Source: F23-B02 sp963650165
GTDB taxonomy: Bacteria > Bacillota > Clostridia > Oscillospirales > Oscillospiraceae
DNA length: 64,000 nt
Reading direction: 5' to 3'
Assembly: GCA_963650165.1 (NCBI GenBank)
Contig: CAVJKX010000002.1
Location: forward strand, 112,382 to 176,381
Positions 1 to 7,502 of the stretch are shown piece after piece; position 1 is the stretch's first letter; every line of letters starts with the position of its first letter. The translations under genes were made by a program, and so were the position numbers. The notes below the pieces were generated by a model, which was not told the DNA's origin, made no database searches, and saw only the letters and a program-made list of their open reading frames with translations.

Positions 1-283
1 TGTTGTACGCTCCGCACAGGCCGCGGTTGCCAACAAACAGGACATAGCAGACCTTTTTCACCTCTTTATGAGGCGTGATAAAGCGGTTATCAAGGCTTGC
101 CGGGCTCGACGACAGCAGGGTGTCTATGACCTCCTGGCTCTTTTCCGAGAAGGGGCGCATGGCCTGCATGCTGCTCTGCGTCCTGCGCAGCTTCGACACG
201 GCGACCATCTTCATGGCCTTGGTTATCTGCTCGGTATTCTTCACGCTTTTTATTCGCGTGCGTATGGCTCGCATATTAGCCAT
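1..283 (-). CDS. atpG: ATP synthase F1 subunit gamma (5' part only)
   Basis: The gamma subunit is the central rotor shaft of F1. About 94 N-terminal codons lie in the window; the rest continues past the left edge. The N-terminus (MANMRAIRTRIKSVKNTEQI, then TKAMKMVAVSKLR) is the typical gamma coiled-coil start, and GNRGLCGAYN near the edge is a family signature. The ATG at 281-283 is preceded by GGAGGG eight bases upstream. It sits 24 bp after the fused b-delta-alpha gene, so it is the next gene in the atp operon. Beta and epsilon presumably follow outside the window. Confidence 0.95.
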   Translation of the reverse strand, partial: MANMRAIRTRIKSVKNTEQITKAMKMVAVSKLRRTQSSMQAMRPFSEKSQEVIDTLLSSSPASLDNRFITPHKEVKKVCYVLFVGNRGLCGAYN

Positions 284-307
284 TTATGCCCCTCCCTTCT
301 TCGTTCC

Positions 308-2545
308 TCAGAACGTTTTTTTGAAGTTTACGATACATTCTTTAAGCTTTTCCTGCTGTTCGGCACTCAGCTTCTTACCGCTGAGCACTTCAGACTGGAA
401 TTCGGGATAAGTGCGGTTTACATAATCTATGAGCTCGGATTCGAAGCGTGCGATATCCGAAAGCTCGAGATCGTCCGCATAGCCCTCGGACACGGCGAAG
501 ATCGCAATTACCTGATCGGCAGCGCTCATGGGCGCGTACTGGCCCTGCTTGAGGACCTCGGTCATACGCGCGCCGCGATGCAGCGTATCGCGCGTGGACT
601 TATCCAGATCCGAGCCGAACTGTGCAAACGATGCAAGCTCGCGGTACTGAGCAAGGTCAACACGCAGACGGCCTGCGACCTGCTTCATTGCGCCGAGCTG
701 GGCTGCGCCGCCGACACGGGATACCGACAGACCGACGTTGATGGCCGGACGCACGCCGGAGTGGAACAGATCGCTCTCGAGGAAGATCTGTCCGTCGGTG
801 ATGGAAATGACGTTTGTCGGGATATACGCCGAGATGTCGCCCGCCTGGGTCTCGATAATGGGCAGAGCGGTCATGCTGCCGCCGCCGGACTCCTCGTTGA
901 GGCGCGCCGCGCGCTCAAGCAGCCTGGAGTGCAGGTAGAAGACATCGCCGGGGTATGCTTCGCGTCCGGGCGGTCTCTGGAGAAGCAGAGAAAGCTCACG
1001 GTAAGCGGTGGCCTGCTTGCTCAGGTCATCGTATATTATGAGAACATCCCTGCCCTTGTACATGAAGTATTCGCCCATTGCAGCACCCGCATAGGGAGCT
1101 ATGTACAGCATGGGGGCGGGCTCGGAGGCCGTTGCGGAAACGACGATGGTGTAATCCATTGCGCCGAAGCTGCGCAGCTTATCCACAACGCCGGCAACGG
1201 TCGATTCCTTCTGACCGATAGCGACGTAGATGCAGATAACGTCCTTGCCCTTCTGATTGATGATCGCGTCGAGCGCGATAGCGGTCTTACCGGTCTGGCG
1301 GTCGCCGATGATGAGCTCACGCTGGCCGCGGCCGATGGGAACGAGCGCATCGATGGCCTTGAGGCCGGTCTGCATAGGCACGGAAACGGGCTGCCTTGCA
1401 AGCACGCTCGGCGCCGGGCTTTCGACCGGACGGAAGGTGTCGGTCTTGATGGGGCCCTTGCCGTCGATGGGGCTGCCCATCGCGTCGACAACGCGGCCGA
1501 TAAGCGCATCGCCCACGGGTACCTCGACTATACGGCCGGTACGGCGGACGCTGTCGCCCTCCTGCAGATGACCGAACGGTCCGAGCAGGACGACGCCGAC
1601 ATTGTTCTTGTCCAGATCCTGCACCATGCCCTTGAGTCCGCCGGGGAACTCGAGCATCTCGCCGGCCATGACGTCGGCGAGGCCGGATACGCGGCAGATG
1701 CCGTCACCGAGGGTGAGCACCTCGCCGGTCTGGTATACGTCTATATCGTCGTTTACCTTCTCAAGCTGCTGCTTGATGCCTTCGGCGATGGATCTCATCT
1801 GAGTATCGCTCTGGCGGGTGTTGTCTTCAACATCCTGGCTGAGCCTGTCAAGCGTGTGGGCAAGAGTGCCGTCATACACGGTATCGCCCACCTGCATGCG
1901 CACACCGCCTATCACATCCGAATCGACCTCGTTATGGCATGAGATAAAGGTCTCGCATATGATCTGCGTGAGCTTCTGCATTTCGTCATCGCTCAGCGGC
2001 TGCGCGCTCTTTATTGAAATGTCAAGTTTTTTAAGTTCGTTCATGTTCAAAATGTCACTCGGCATTGCCGATACCAATTCTTTAATTTGTTGTATAAACT
2101 TATCGTTGAGCGCCTGCTTGGAGTCCTCGAAGTTTCCGCTGCGAAGCACCTCGGCCGTTATCTCGGCAACACGGCGCACCGCCTCGCCGGACACCCTGCC
2201 ACGCATCTGCGCCATGAGCTGCTCTTCGCTGCTTTCGGCATTTTCAATGAGGTTCTGAGCCTCCTGCCTGCCGGCTTCCGCTATCGCCTCGCCGTCTGCC
2301 TTGGCCTGAGCCTCGGCATCCTTGAGAAGCTGCTGCTTGCGCTCTTCGTTCTCTGCCTTTGCCTTGTCGATATCCTCGCCGAGGGCCTTGGCTTTGGCCT
2401 TGGCCTTCTCCGAGCTCTCGATCTCCTCGCCGATGCCGCGTCTGCGGCTTCCGAACATTTTATCGAAAAGCCCCATCTTGCGGCAGACTATGAACAAAGC
2501 GCCGAACAGTATGATAAAGTTAACTATTTTCCATATGATTTCCAC
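308..2545 (-). CDS. Fused ATP synthase b-type stalk + delta C-terminal domain + alpha subunit
   Basis: A single 745-codon frame holds three ATP synthase parts. Residues 5-24 are one membrane helix and about 40-155 a charged, Ala/Lys/Glu-rich coiled coil, like subunit b. Residues about 170-236 match the delta/OSCP C-terminal domain (SAQPLSDDE, then VIGG and DGTLAHTLDRL). From about residue 250 to the end it is a complete alpha subunit of normal length, with P-loop GDRQTGKT at 414-421. The delta N-terminal domain seems replaced by the b part. The start is GTG at 2543-2545, with GGAGG about 12 bases upstream. No ribosome site precedes Met250 (codon 1796-1798) or Met168 (2042-2044), so separate initiation is not evident. 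The operon has no separate atpH, and a normal atpF lies just upstream. A b-delta fusion is known in mycobacteria; I know of no b-delta-alpha fusion. With three alpha per enzyme the stoichiometry is puzzling. Confidence 0.93.
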   Translation of the reverse strand: MEIIWKIVNFIILFGALFIVCRKMGLFDKMFGSRRRGIGEEIESSEKAKAKAKALGEDIDKAKAENEERKQQLLKDAEAQAKADGEAIAEAGRQEAQNLIENAESSEEQLMAQMRGRVSGEAVRRVAEITAEVLRSGNFEDSKQALNDKFIQQIKELVSAMPSDILNMNELKKLDISIKSAQPLSDDEMQKLTQIICETFISCHNEVDSDVIGGVRMQVGDTVYDGTLAHTLDRLSQDVEDNTRQSDTQMRSIAEGIKQQLEKVNDDIDVYQTGEVLTLGDGICRVSGLADVMAGEMLEFPGGLKGMVQDLDKNNVGVVLLGPFGHLQEGDSVRRTGRIVEVPVGDALIGRVVDAMGSPIDGKGPIKTDTFRPVESPAPSVLARQPVSVPMQTGLKAIDALVPIGRGQRELIIGDRQTGKTAIALDAIINQKGKDVICIYVAIGQKESTVAGVVDKLRSFGAMDYTIVVSATASEPAPMLYIAPYAGAAMGEYFMYKGRDVLIIYDDLSKQATAYRELSLLLQRPPGREAYPGDVFYLHSRLLERAARLNEESGGGSMTALPIIETQAGDISAYIPTNVISITDGQIFLESDLFHSGVRPAINVGLSVSRVGGAAQLGAMKQVAGRLRVDLAQYRELASFAQFGSDLDKSTRDTLHRGARMTEVLKQGQYAPMSAADQVIAIFAVSEGYADDLELSDIARFESELIDYVNRTYPEFQSEVLSGKKLSAEQQEKLKECIVNFKKTF

Positions 2546-2590
2546 TTGAGAACTATCCCTCCTTTCCCGTATTTCCTGTTATACATGGGA

Positions 2591-3085
2591 TCATTCCTTG
2601 GTTTTGCCGACACATTCGTCGATGAGCTGCCTGTTTTTCTCGGAGCCGCCGCCGACAAGCCTGTCGGACAGCAGCGCCACAAGCTCGGACATGCTGCCGT
2701 CGATCTCTCCGGCGGCCGCCTTTTCCTCGCTCTTTACGCGCTCACGGACGTTTTTGTGAAGCTGCTCAGCCTCGGCATGGGCTGCGCTGAGTACCTCGCC
2801 CTTTGCCTTTTCCGCGTCGCTGCGTGCCGCGTTTATAACGCCTCTCGCATCGGCGCCGGTCTGCGCAAGCTCCTGTGCAAGCTGTACCTTGTTCTCCTCA
2901 AGTGCCGCCTCGGCCTTTTTGCCCTCGGCAAGTCCCGCGTCTATGCGCGCCTTTCGTGCGTCCATAAAGCTCAGGACAGGCTTGAGAAGTATCTTGTTCA
3001 ACAGGAACATAAACAGGAAGAAGCTGATAATAGTCAGTATGAATTCAGGTACGCTGATCTGAAGTCCTACTATGTCTAAAATCAA
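2591..3085 (-). CDS. atpF: ATP synthase Fo subunit b
   Basis: Subunit b is the peripheral stalk linking Fo subunit a to F1 through delta. The 164-residue protein has one N-terminal membrane helix (about residues 12-34), the usual KPVLSFMDARKARID segment, then a long Ala/Glu/Lys coiled coil. Length and layout are those of a canonical b. The start is TTG at 3083-3085, with AGGGGGAG about 7 bases upstream; no ATG fits the N-terminus. It lies between atpE and the fused gene, whose N-terminus is a second, different b-like segment, so the enzyme probably has two unlike b chains (b and b'). Confidence 0.94.
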   Translation of the reverse strand: MILDIVGLQISVPEFILTIISFFLFMFLLNKILLKPVLSFMDARKARIDAGLAEGKKAEAALEENKVQLAQELAQTGADARGVINAARSDAEKAKGEVLSAAHAEAEQLHKNVRERVKSEEKAAAGEIDGSMSELVALLSDRLVGGGSEKNRQLIDECVGKTKE

Positions 3086-3120
3086 TCCGGTCTCCCCCTT
3101 TCAAGATGCCTTTTTGTGAG

Positions 3121-3354
3121 TTACATCTTGGCAATAAGCATGAATGCGATGACCAGACCGTAGATAGCCAGCGCTTCCATAAAGCCCATTGCGAGGATCA
3201 TGACAGACTGGAGCTGTCCCTTCATATCCGGCTGACGTGCCATGCCCTCAAGCGCCTTGGACGCTGCGAGACCCTGGCCGATGCCGACGCCTATCGTGCT
3301 CAGGCCGATGGCCAGCGCTACGCCTATTGCGATAAGACCCTGTGCTATTGACAT
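3121..3354 (-). CDS. atpE: ATP synthase Fo subunit c
   Basis: This 77-residue hairpin protein forms the ion-carrying rotor ring. It has two membrane helices joined by the polar loop ARQPDMKGQ. The ion-binding carboxylate is Glu60 in helix 2 (MEALAIYG). Gln27 in helix 1 (GIGQG) is 33 residues before it, the spacing of the Q32/E65 pair in Na+-binding c rings such as that of Ilyobacter tartaricus. The Ser/Thr ligands that follow the Glu there are Ala61 and Leu62 here, while the Tyr five residues after the Glu is kept (Tyr65). Ion choice (H+ or Na+) therefore stays open; I lean to H+. The start ATG has a clear AGGAGG. Confidence 0.96.
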   Translation of the reverse strand: MSIAQGLIAIGVALAIGLSTIGVGIGQGLAASKALEGMARQPDMKGQLQSVMILAMGFMEALAIYGLVIAFMLIAKM

Positions 3355-3392
3355 TTGTGTTTCCTCCTATAATTGTGTATGAGTTTACTTGT

Positions 3393-4049
3393 TTATTCTT
3401 CGTCCTCGGTCGCTTCATTTATAAATACCGCAAGCAGCATCGTAAAGACCATTGCCTGGATGAAGCAGAACAGAAGACTCAGTATGTGCATGACTATAGG
3501 CAGGCCCACAGGGAACAGGCCGAACAGCGTTTCCGCCGCCAGCTCTTCGCCGTAGATATTGCCGTACAGTCGCAATGCCATGGATAGCGGGCGCGTAAAC
3601 TGCTCCAGAATGAGGATCGGGAACAGGAACGCAAAGGGCTTGAAAAACGTGCCCAGATATTTGCCGAGACCGTGCTTTTTTATGCCCGAGGACTGGATCG
3701 CCACGAAGGAGATCGTTGACAGCGCCGCCGTTACCGTCAGCACCGAGGTAGGCACCGTGAACAGCTCGCCCGAACCGGGGATAAGTCCCGAATAGTTGCA
3801 GACGATGATTAGGATGAAGAACGATGCGAGCATCGGGAAATAGTGACGCGCCTTCTTCTCCCCCAGGACCCCGGCGAAGAAGCCCAGAAGTCCGGACACC
3901 GCCATCTCCGCCACGTTTTGCAGCGGGCCCGGCACGTCCTTCATCTTCCGCGTCGCTATAAAGCTTACAAGCAGTATCAGCGCCATGATCACCCACATTG
4001 AATATATGGTCTTTGTGGGCATCAAAAAGTTTTCAAAAAATTCTTTCAA
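3393..4049 (-). CDS. atpB: ATP synthase Fo subunit a
   Basis: Subunit a is the membrane stator that provides the ion half-channels beside the c ring. The 218-residue protein has five to six membrane helices and the conserved arginine segment RPLSMALRLYGNI in the penultimate helix. It starts with TTG at 4047-4049, with GGAGGTG seven bases upstream. That TTG overlaps the TGA stop of atpI (TTGA), so the two genes are probably translationally coupled. Confidence 0.95.
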   Translation of the reverse strand: MKEFFENFLMPTKTIYSMWVIMALILLVSFIATRKMKDVPGPLQNVAEMAVSGLLGFFAGVLGEKKARHYFPMLASFFILIIVCNYSGLIPGSGELFTVPTSVLTVTAALSTISFVAIQSSGIKKHGLGKYLGTFFKPFAFLFPILILEQFTRPLSMALRLYGNIYGEELAAETLFGLFPVGLPIVMHILSLLFCFIQAMVFTMLLAVFINEATEDEE

Positions 4050-4372
4050 TTTTTTTCACCTCCGTCCGCCGTTTCTTTGCTTTGCGGCTGAGTTTTCCTG
4101 ACCATATGCCTCAAAAACAGCATTCCGCCCAGCGACAGTCCGACAGCGGCGGCAATGAGCGTTGCCGTCATCGGAAGCTTATACGCCCGGCAGACAAAGA
4201 AACATACCGCCAGCGCCGCGGCATCAAGCAGCAGGCGCAGCAGATTGACTCCCATAACGGCAGCCATGTTCGATGCATTCAAATTGGCTTTGCTTATTCG
4301 CATGTTGAAATACGCAACGCCCGTTCCGAGCAGCGCACCGCCCAGCACAGACAAAACATCTGCCAGGTTCAT
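4046..4372 (-). CDS. atpI: ATP synthase protein I-like small membrane protein
   Basis: This 108-residue protein has about four hydrophobic segments and is the first gene of the atp operon, the usual place for AtpI. AtpI-type proteins help c-ring assembly or ion supply; sequence conservation in the family is low, so the name rests on position, size and topology. I start it at ATG 4370-4372 (MNLADVL) because GAGAGG lies eight bases upstream. A longer reading frame back to 4420 would begin upstream of the predicted transcription start. Confidence 0.75.
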   Translation of the reverse strand: MNLADVLSVLGGALLGTGVAYFNMRISKANLNASNMAAVMGVNLLRLLLDAAALAVCFFVCRAYKLPMTATLIAAAVGLSLGGMLFLRHMVRKTQPQSKETADGGEKN

Positions 4373-4408
4373 AAGCTTTTCCTCTCGTTGGTGACTATTG
4401 GCCAAGGT

Positions 4409-4436
4409 ATTATAGAACATTATTATTTAACACCAA
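4409..4436 (-). promoter_or_regulatory. Promoter of the atp operon
   Basis: Read on the minus strand: TTGGTG (4431-4436), 16-base spacer, TATAAT (4409-4414). Transcription would begin near 4401, leaving a leader of about 30 bases before atpI. The surrounding 4373-4580 stretch is AT-rich and holds no gene. Confidence 0.6.
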
Positions 4437-4581
4437 ATTAATGCGAAATGCAACGGAATTTTTCGTTTTTTTTAACAATTTTGACGAATTGCACAATTTT
4501 TGTGCTTAAAACAATTCATCATTCTGCATAGTTATTTTGCTGACATTCTTTCTTTTTTGCTGCGCGATATTGTCGAAACAC

Positions 4582-4610
4582 TTGCCCGATTTTTGTATGT
4601 ATGCTATGAT
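4582..4610 (+). promoter_or_regulatory. Promoter of the DUF4282-like gene
   Basis: TTGCCC (4582-4587), 17-base spacer, TATGAT (4605-4610), 28 bases before the ATG at 4639. It is divergent from the atp operon promoter. Confidence 0.55.
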
Positions 4611-4638
4611 TATAGCAGTATGTCAAGGAGGACTGTTT

Positions 4639-5094
4639 ATGGAAACTCTGATAATCATAGGGATCGTGCTGGCAGCCGCTGCAACAGTTTTTATCTGTGC
4701 AAGGGTATTGCCGAGGAAATATGACGGAAAAACGGGCAGCAGGTTCCTTCAGTTTCTGCACGACTATTTTAATTTCAAGACTTTCTATGTTGAGGTGCTG
4801 ACGAAATTCATCTTCGTGCTTTTGACCTGCGTCTGCGTGTTCGTCGGCTTTCTGCTCATGTTCGGCGAGTTTGAATACTACGGCTATTTCGGCATGAGAT
4901 TCACGCAGAGTACATTCCTGTACGGGCTCGGGCTCATGCTGCTCGGACCGCTGGCTCTGCGCGTGACGTATGAGTTTGTCATGATGGCTATACTGCTGGT
5001 GCAGAACGTCATAAGCATAAACCGCAAGCTCAAGGCGCCGGAGTGCAGTCCCTCCCCTGCCGGGGATCATGAGGATCATAATGAAATGCCCTGA
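4639..5094 (+). CDS. Small membrane protein, DUF4282-like
   Basis: A 151-residue protein of unknown function. It has an N-terminal membrane helix (about 3-21), a short soluble stretch (HDYFNFKTFYVEVLTKF), then two more membrane helices. The end of the second one, GLGLMLLGPLALRVTYEF followed by an amphipathic NRKLK tail, resembles DUF4282 membrane proteins; this is a family-level resemblance from memory. The ATG at 4639 has AAGGAGG eight bases upstream. The gene is monocistronic: its stop codon lies inside a terminator hairpin. Confidence 0.7.
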   Translation: METLIIIGIVLAAAATVFICARVLPRKYDGKTGSRFLQFLHDYFNFKTFYVEVLTKFIFVLLTCVCVFVGFLLMFGEFEYYGYFGMRFTQSTFLYGLGLMLLGPLALRVTYEFVMMAILLVQNVISINRKLKAPECSPSPAGDHEDHNEMP

Positions 5095-5113
5095 CCGGAG
5101 TCAGGGCGTTTTT
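5088..5113 (+). terminator. Rho-independent terminator after the DUF4282-like gene
   Basis: Eight-pair stem GCCCTGAC/GTCAGGGC (5088-5095 and 5100-5107), loop CGGA, then a run of T. The TGA stop (5092-5094) lies within the stem. Confidence 0.85.
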
Positions 5114-6040
5114 TCATATATTCAGACCGAGGAGCGATATCAGCACCGGGATGGTGAACATGGAGAGCACCGTGCCGAGGAATATCGCCTCGGAGGCCTC
5201 CACGCCGTCGCGCCCATAGTCCATGCCGAGGATGGCGCACACCACCGCCGAGGGGCAGGCTGCGATGATAACGATGGAGCCGAGCATCACGATATCGCTT
5301 ACGAAAAATTGCAGTACGAACCACACTGCAACAGGCGCCGCGATAAGGCGCATGAAGTTAAGCCCGTAAAGTCTGGGATGAATAAAGGCATCCCTTATCG
5401 AGACATTGCCCAGAGACAGGCCGATGCACATCATGGAAAGCGGCACGCAGGCATCGGCCAGCATACCGGCGGCATCCTCGACTATGGCCGGCATCGGTAT
5501 CTCAAAGAAAAATATTACCGTAGCGATGACGGTTGCGATCACGGGCGTATTCAGCATGCTTCTGATGTTTATCTTCTCCCCGCTGCCGCTGCCGCTCTGA
5601 AGGAAGATAACGCCGACCGTGTACAGAAAGATATTGAACGGTATGTTGCCGAGGGAGGCGAAAAACACCGCGTTCTCGCCGTAAACGGCAGATATGATGG
5701 GGACGCCCATGAAGCCGAGGTTTGAAAAGGACGCAACCATGCGGTACATGCCCTTGTCGCCGTCCTTTATGCGCATGGCGGCCGGAGCTATGTAGCCTAC
5801 GGCGAGGCAGACTATCTGCGCGATGCTCAGCATAGCTATGCCGAAGAGCATGTCTCCACTCGTCATGTCAAGCTCCTTGTTGATGACCGACGAGAGTATC
5901 ATGCCCGCCAGAAACACGTTCATGACCATTTTGCTCAGGCCCTTGTTGAATTCCGGGCCGACGAGCTTGATTTTTGCGCACATGTACCCAAGCGCCAGGA
6001 TGATGACAAGCAGCGCCATTTTTTCGAATATTACAAGCAT
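5114..6040 (-). CDS. AEC family transporter (auxin efflux carrier/malate permease type)
   Basis: A 308-residue integral membrane protein with about ten hydrophobic segments in two halves. Family features include FSNLGFMGVPII in the first half and CPSAVVCAILG in the second, where this family has its helix-breaking substrate regions. Members carry organic anions such as malate or malonate; the substrate cannot be told here. ATG 6038-6040 has AAGGA upstream. It lies 18 bp after mgtE on the same strand and is probably co-transcribed with it. Confidence 0.88.
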   Translation of the reverse strand: MLVIFEKMALLVIILALGYMCAKIKLVGPEFNKGLSKMVMNVFLAGMILSSVINKELDMTSGDMLFGIAMLSIAQIVCLAVGYIAPAAMRIKDGDKGMYRMVASFSNLGFMGVPIISAVYGENAVFFASLGNIPFNIFLYTVGVIFLQSGSGSGEKINIRSMLNTPVIATVIATVIFFFEIPMPAIVEDAAGMLADACVPLSMMCIGLSLGNVSIRDAFIHPRLYGLNFMRLIAAPVAVWFVLQFFVSDIVMLGSIVIIAACPSAVVCAILGMDYGRDGVEASEAIFLGTVLSMFTIPVLISLLGLNI

Positions 6041-6058
6041 ATATTGTGTCCTTACCGA

Positions 6059-7459
6059 TCAGAAGCTTATCATGAGCTTTGCGATCTCAAAATAAATGAG
6101 CAGCGATACCGCGTCGGTTATCGTTGATATAAGCGGATTTGCCATGACCGCCGGGTCCACGCCGAGCTTTTCCGCCGCAATGGGGAGAACGCTGCCGACG
6201 ACCTTGGCGAACATGACGATGAACACTATGGATAAGCTGACCACCGCGGCGACGGTGAGCGTAACGCCGGCGTTGCCGAGAAGCAGCCTGTCCACGAGCA
6301 GCATTTTGACGAAATTGACGGCCGCAAGCGTCATTCCGCAGAGGACGGCAACACGGAATTCCTTCCATATGACCCTGCCTATATCCTCGGGCTCGGTATC
6401 GCCGAGCGAGATGCTTCGTATAACGGCCGTCGAGGCCTGAGCGCCGGAGTTGCCGCCGGTGCCCATGAGCATTGGGATGAAGCCGATTAGCACGGCCTGC
6501 ACGGCAAGCGCGTCCTCAAAGGAGTTGATTATCATGCTCGTGAAGGTGGCGGAGAGCATGAGGAACATAAGCCACGGGAAACGGCGCTTCCACATATCAA
6601 TGGCGCTCGTTCTCGAATACGGCTTATCCGAAGGCGTCATTGCGGCCATGATCTCGAAGTCCTCGGTGGCCTCGGCTTCCATAACGTCGATGACGTCGTC
6701 AACGGTGACGATGCCGACGAGGCGGCCTTCCTTATCCACGACGGGCAGCGCCATGAGGTCGTAGTCGGAGATCTTCTCGGCTGCCTCCTCCTGGTCGTCG
6801 TGCGTCATGCAGAATACGATATTCGTATCCATGATGTCCTCGATGACCGTTTCGTCGTCGGAAAGCAGAAGATCCTTTACCGACAGCACGCCCTCGAGCT
6901 TACGGTCGGCGGAGGTGACAAAGCAGGTATAGATGGTTTCCTTATCCTCGCCTATCCTGCGTATGCGCGCAATCGACTCGCGCACGTTCATGTATTTTTT
7001 CAGATCCACGAACTCCGCGGTCATGATGCTGCCCGCCGAGTTTTCGGGGTAGTTGAGATACTGGTTTATGAGCCGCCGCGTTTCCGGCGTTGCCGTTCGC
7101 ATGACGCGCTTTACGACGTTTGCCGGAAGCTCCTCCATCATGTCGACCGCATCGTCAACGTACAGCTCTTCAATGATCGCCGACAGCTCCGAGTCGGTGA
7201 TGGAGTTTATTATCTGCTCCTGCTCGGGCGAATCGAAGTTTGCGAAAACGTCCGCCGCCATCTGCTTGGACAGAAGCCTGAACACCATCGGCATTCGGTT
7301 GTCGCCGATCTCGGACAAAAACTCCGCCACGTCGAACTCGTTCATGTCCTCAAGGCGGAGCTGGAGCTCCTTCATTCTGCGCTCATCGAGAAGCTGCATG
7401 AGCTCATCGGCCTGCTTATCACGCATGGTCTCAAAATCCATATTCTCCATGTTTTCCAT
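6059..7459 (-). CDS. mgtE: Magnesium transporter MgtE
   Basis: A Mg2+-gated Mg2+ channel of 466 residues, full length for the family. Order: N-terminal superhelical domain (about 15-145), tandem CBS domains (about 150-275), connecting helix, then five membrane helices. The pore segment carries the conserved Asp in NPLISTITD near the C-terminus, and GTGGNSGAQAST is a family signature. ATG 7457-7459 with AGGAG nine bases upstream. No M-box riboswitch fits in the 43 bp before it, so control, if any, comes from the ahcY promoter or from protein gating. Confidence 0.95.
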   Translation of the reverse strand: MENMENMDFETMRDKQADELMQLLDERRMKELQLRLEDMNEFDVAEFLSEIGDNRMPMVFRLLSKQMAADVFANFDSPEQEQIINSITDSELSAIIEELYVDDAVDMMEELPANVVKRVMRTATPETRRLINQYLNYPENSAGSIMTAEFVDLKKYMNVRESIARIRRIGEDKETIYTCFVTSADRKLEGVLSVKDLLLSDDETVIEDIMDTNIVFCMTHDDQEEAAEKISDYDLMALPVVDKEGRLVGIVTVDDVIDVMEAEATEDFEIMAAMTPSDKPYSRTSAIDMWKRRFPWLMFLMLSATFTSMIINSFEDALAVQAVLIGFIPMLMGTGGNSGAQASTAVIRSISLGDTEPEDIGRVIWKEFRVAVLCGMTLAAVNFVKMLLVDRLLLGNAGVTLTVAAVVSLSIVFIVMFAKVVGSVLPIAAEKLGVDPAVMANPLISTITDAVSLLIYFEIAKLMISF

Positions 7460-7502
7460 ATCAGGAGTCTCCTTTCTTTCAGTTTATTTTTTGATGGGAA
7501 AA

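Noticed and set aside
1796..1798. Internal start for a separate alpha subunit at Met250
   Set aside because: No ribosome site: the preceding bases (CGATACTCAG) lack GGAG. It is not annotated as a start, though it is kept in mind as a possibility in the fusion finding.
68..1942. A 624-codon plus-strand frame opposite the fused ATP synthase gene
   Set aside because: Shadow frame created by the codon bias of the real minus-strand gene; no family resemblance and no ribosome site.
4373..4420. Longer N-terminus of AtpI starting at 4420
   Set aside because: It would begin upstream of the predicted transcription start, and the downstream ATG has a good ribosome site.
7460..7502. M-box riboswitch before mgtE
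   Set aside because: Only 43 bp lie between ahcY and mgtE; far too short.
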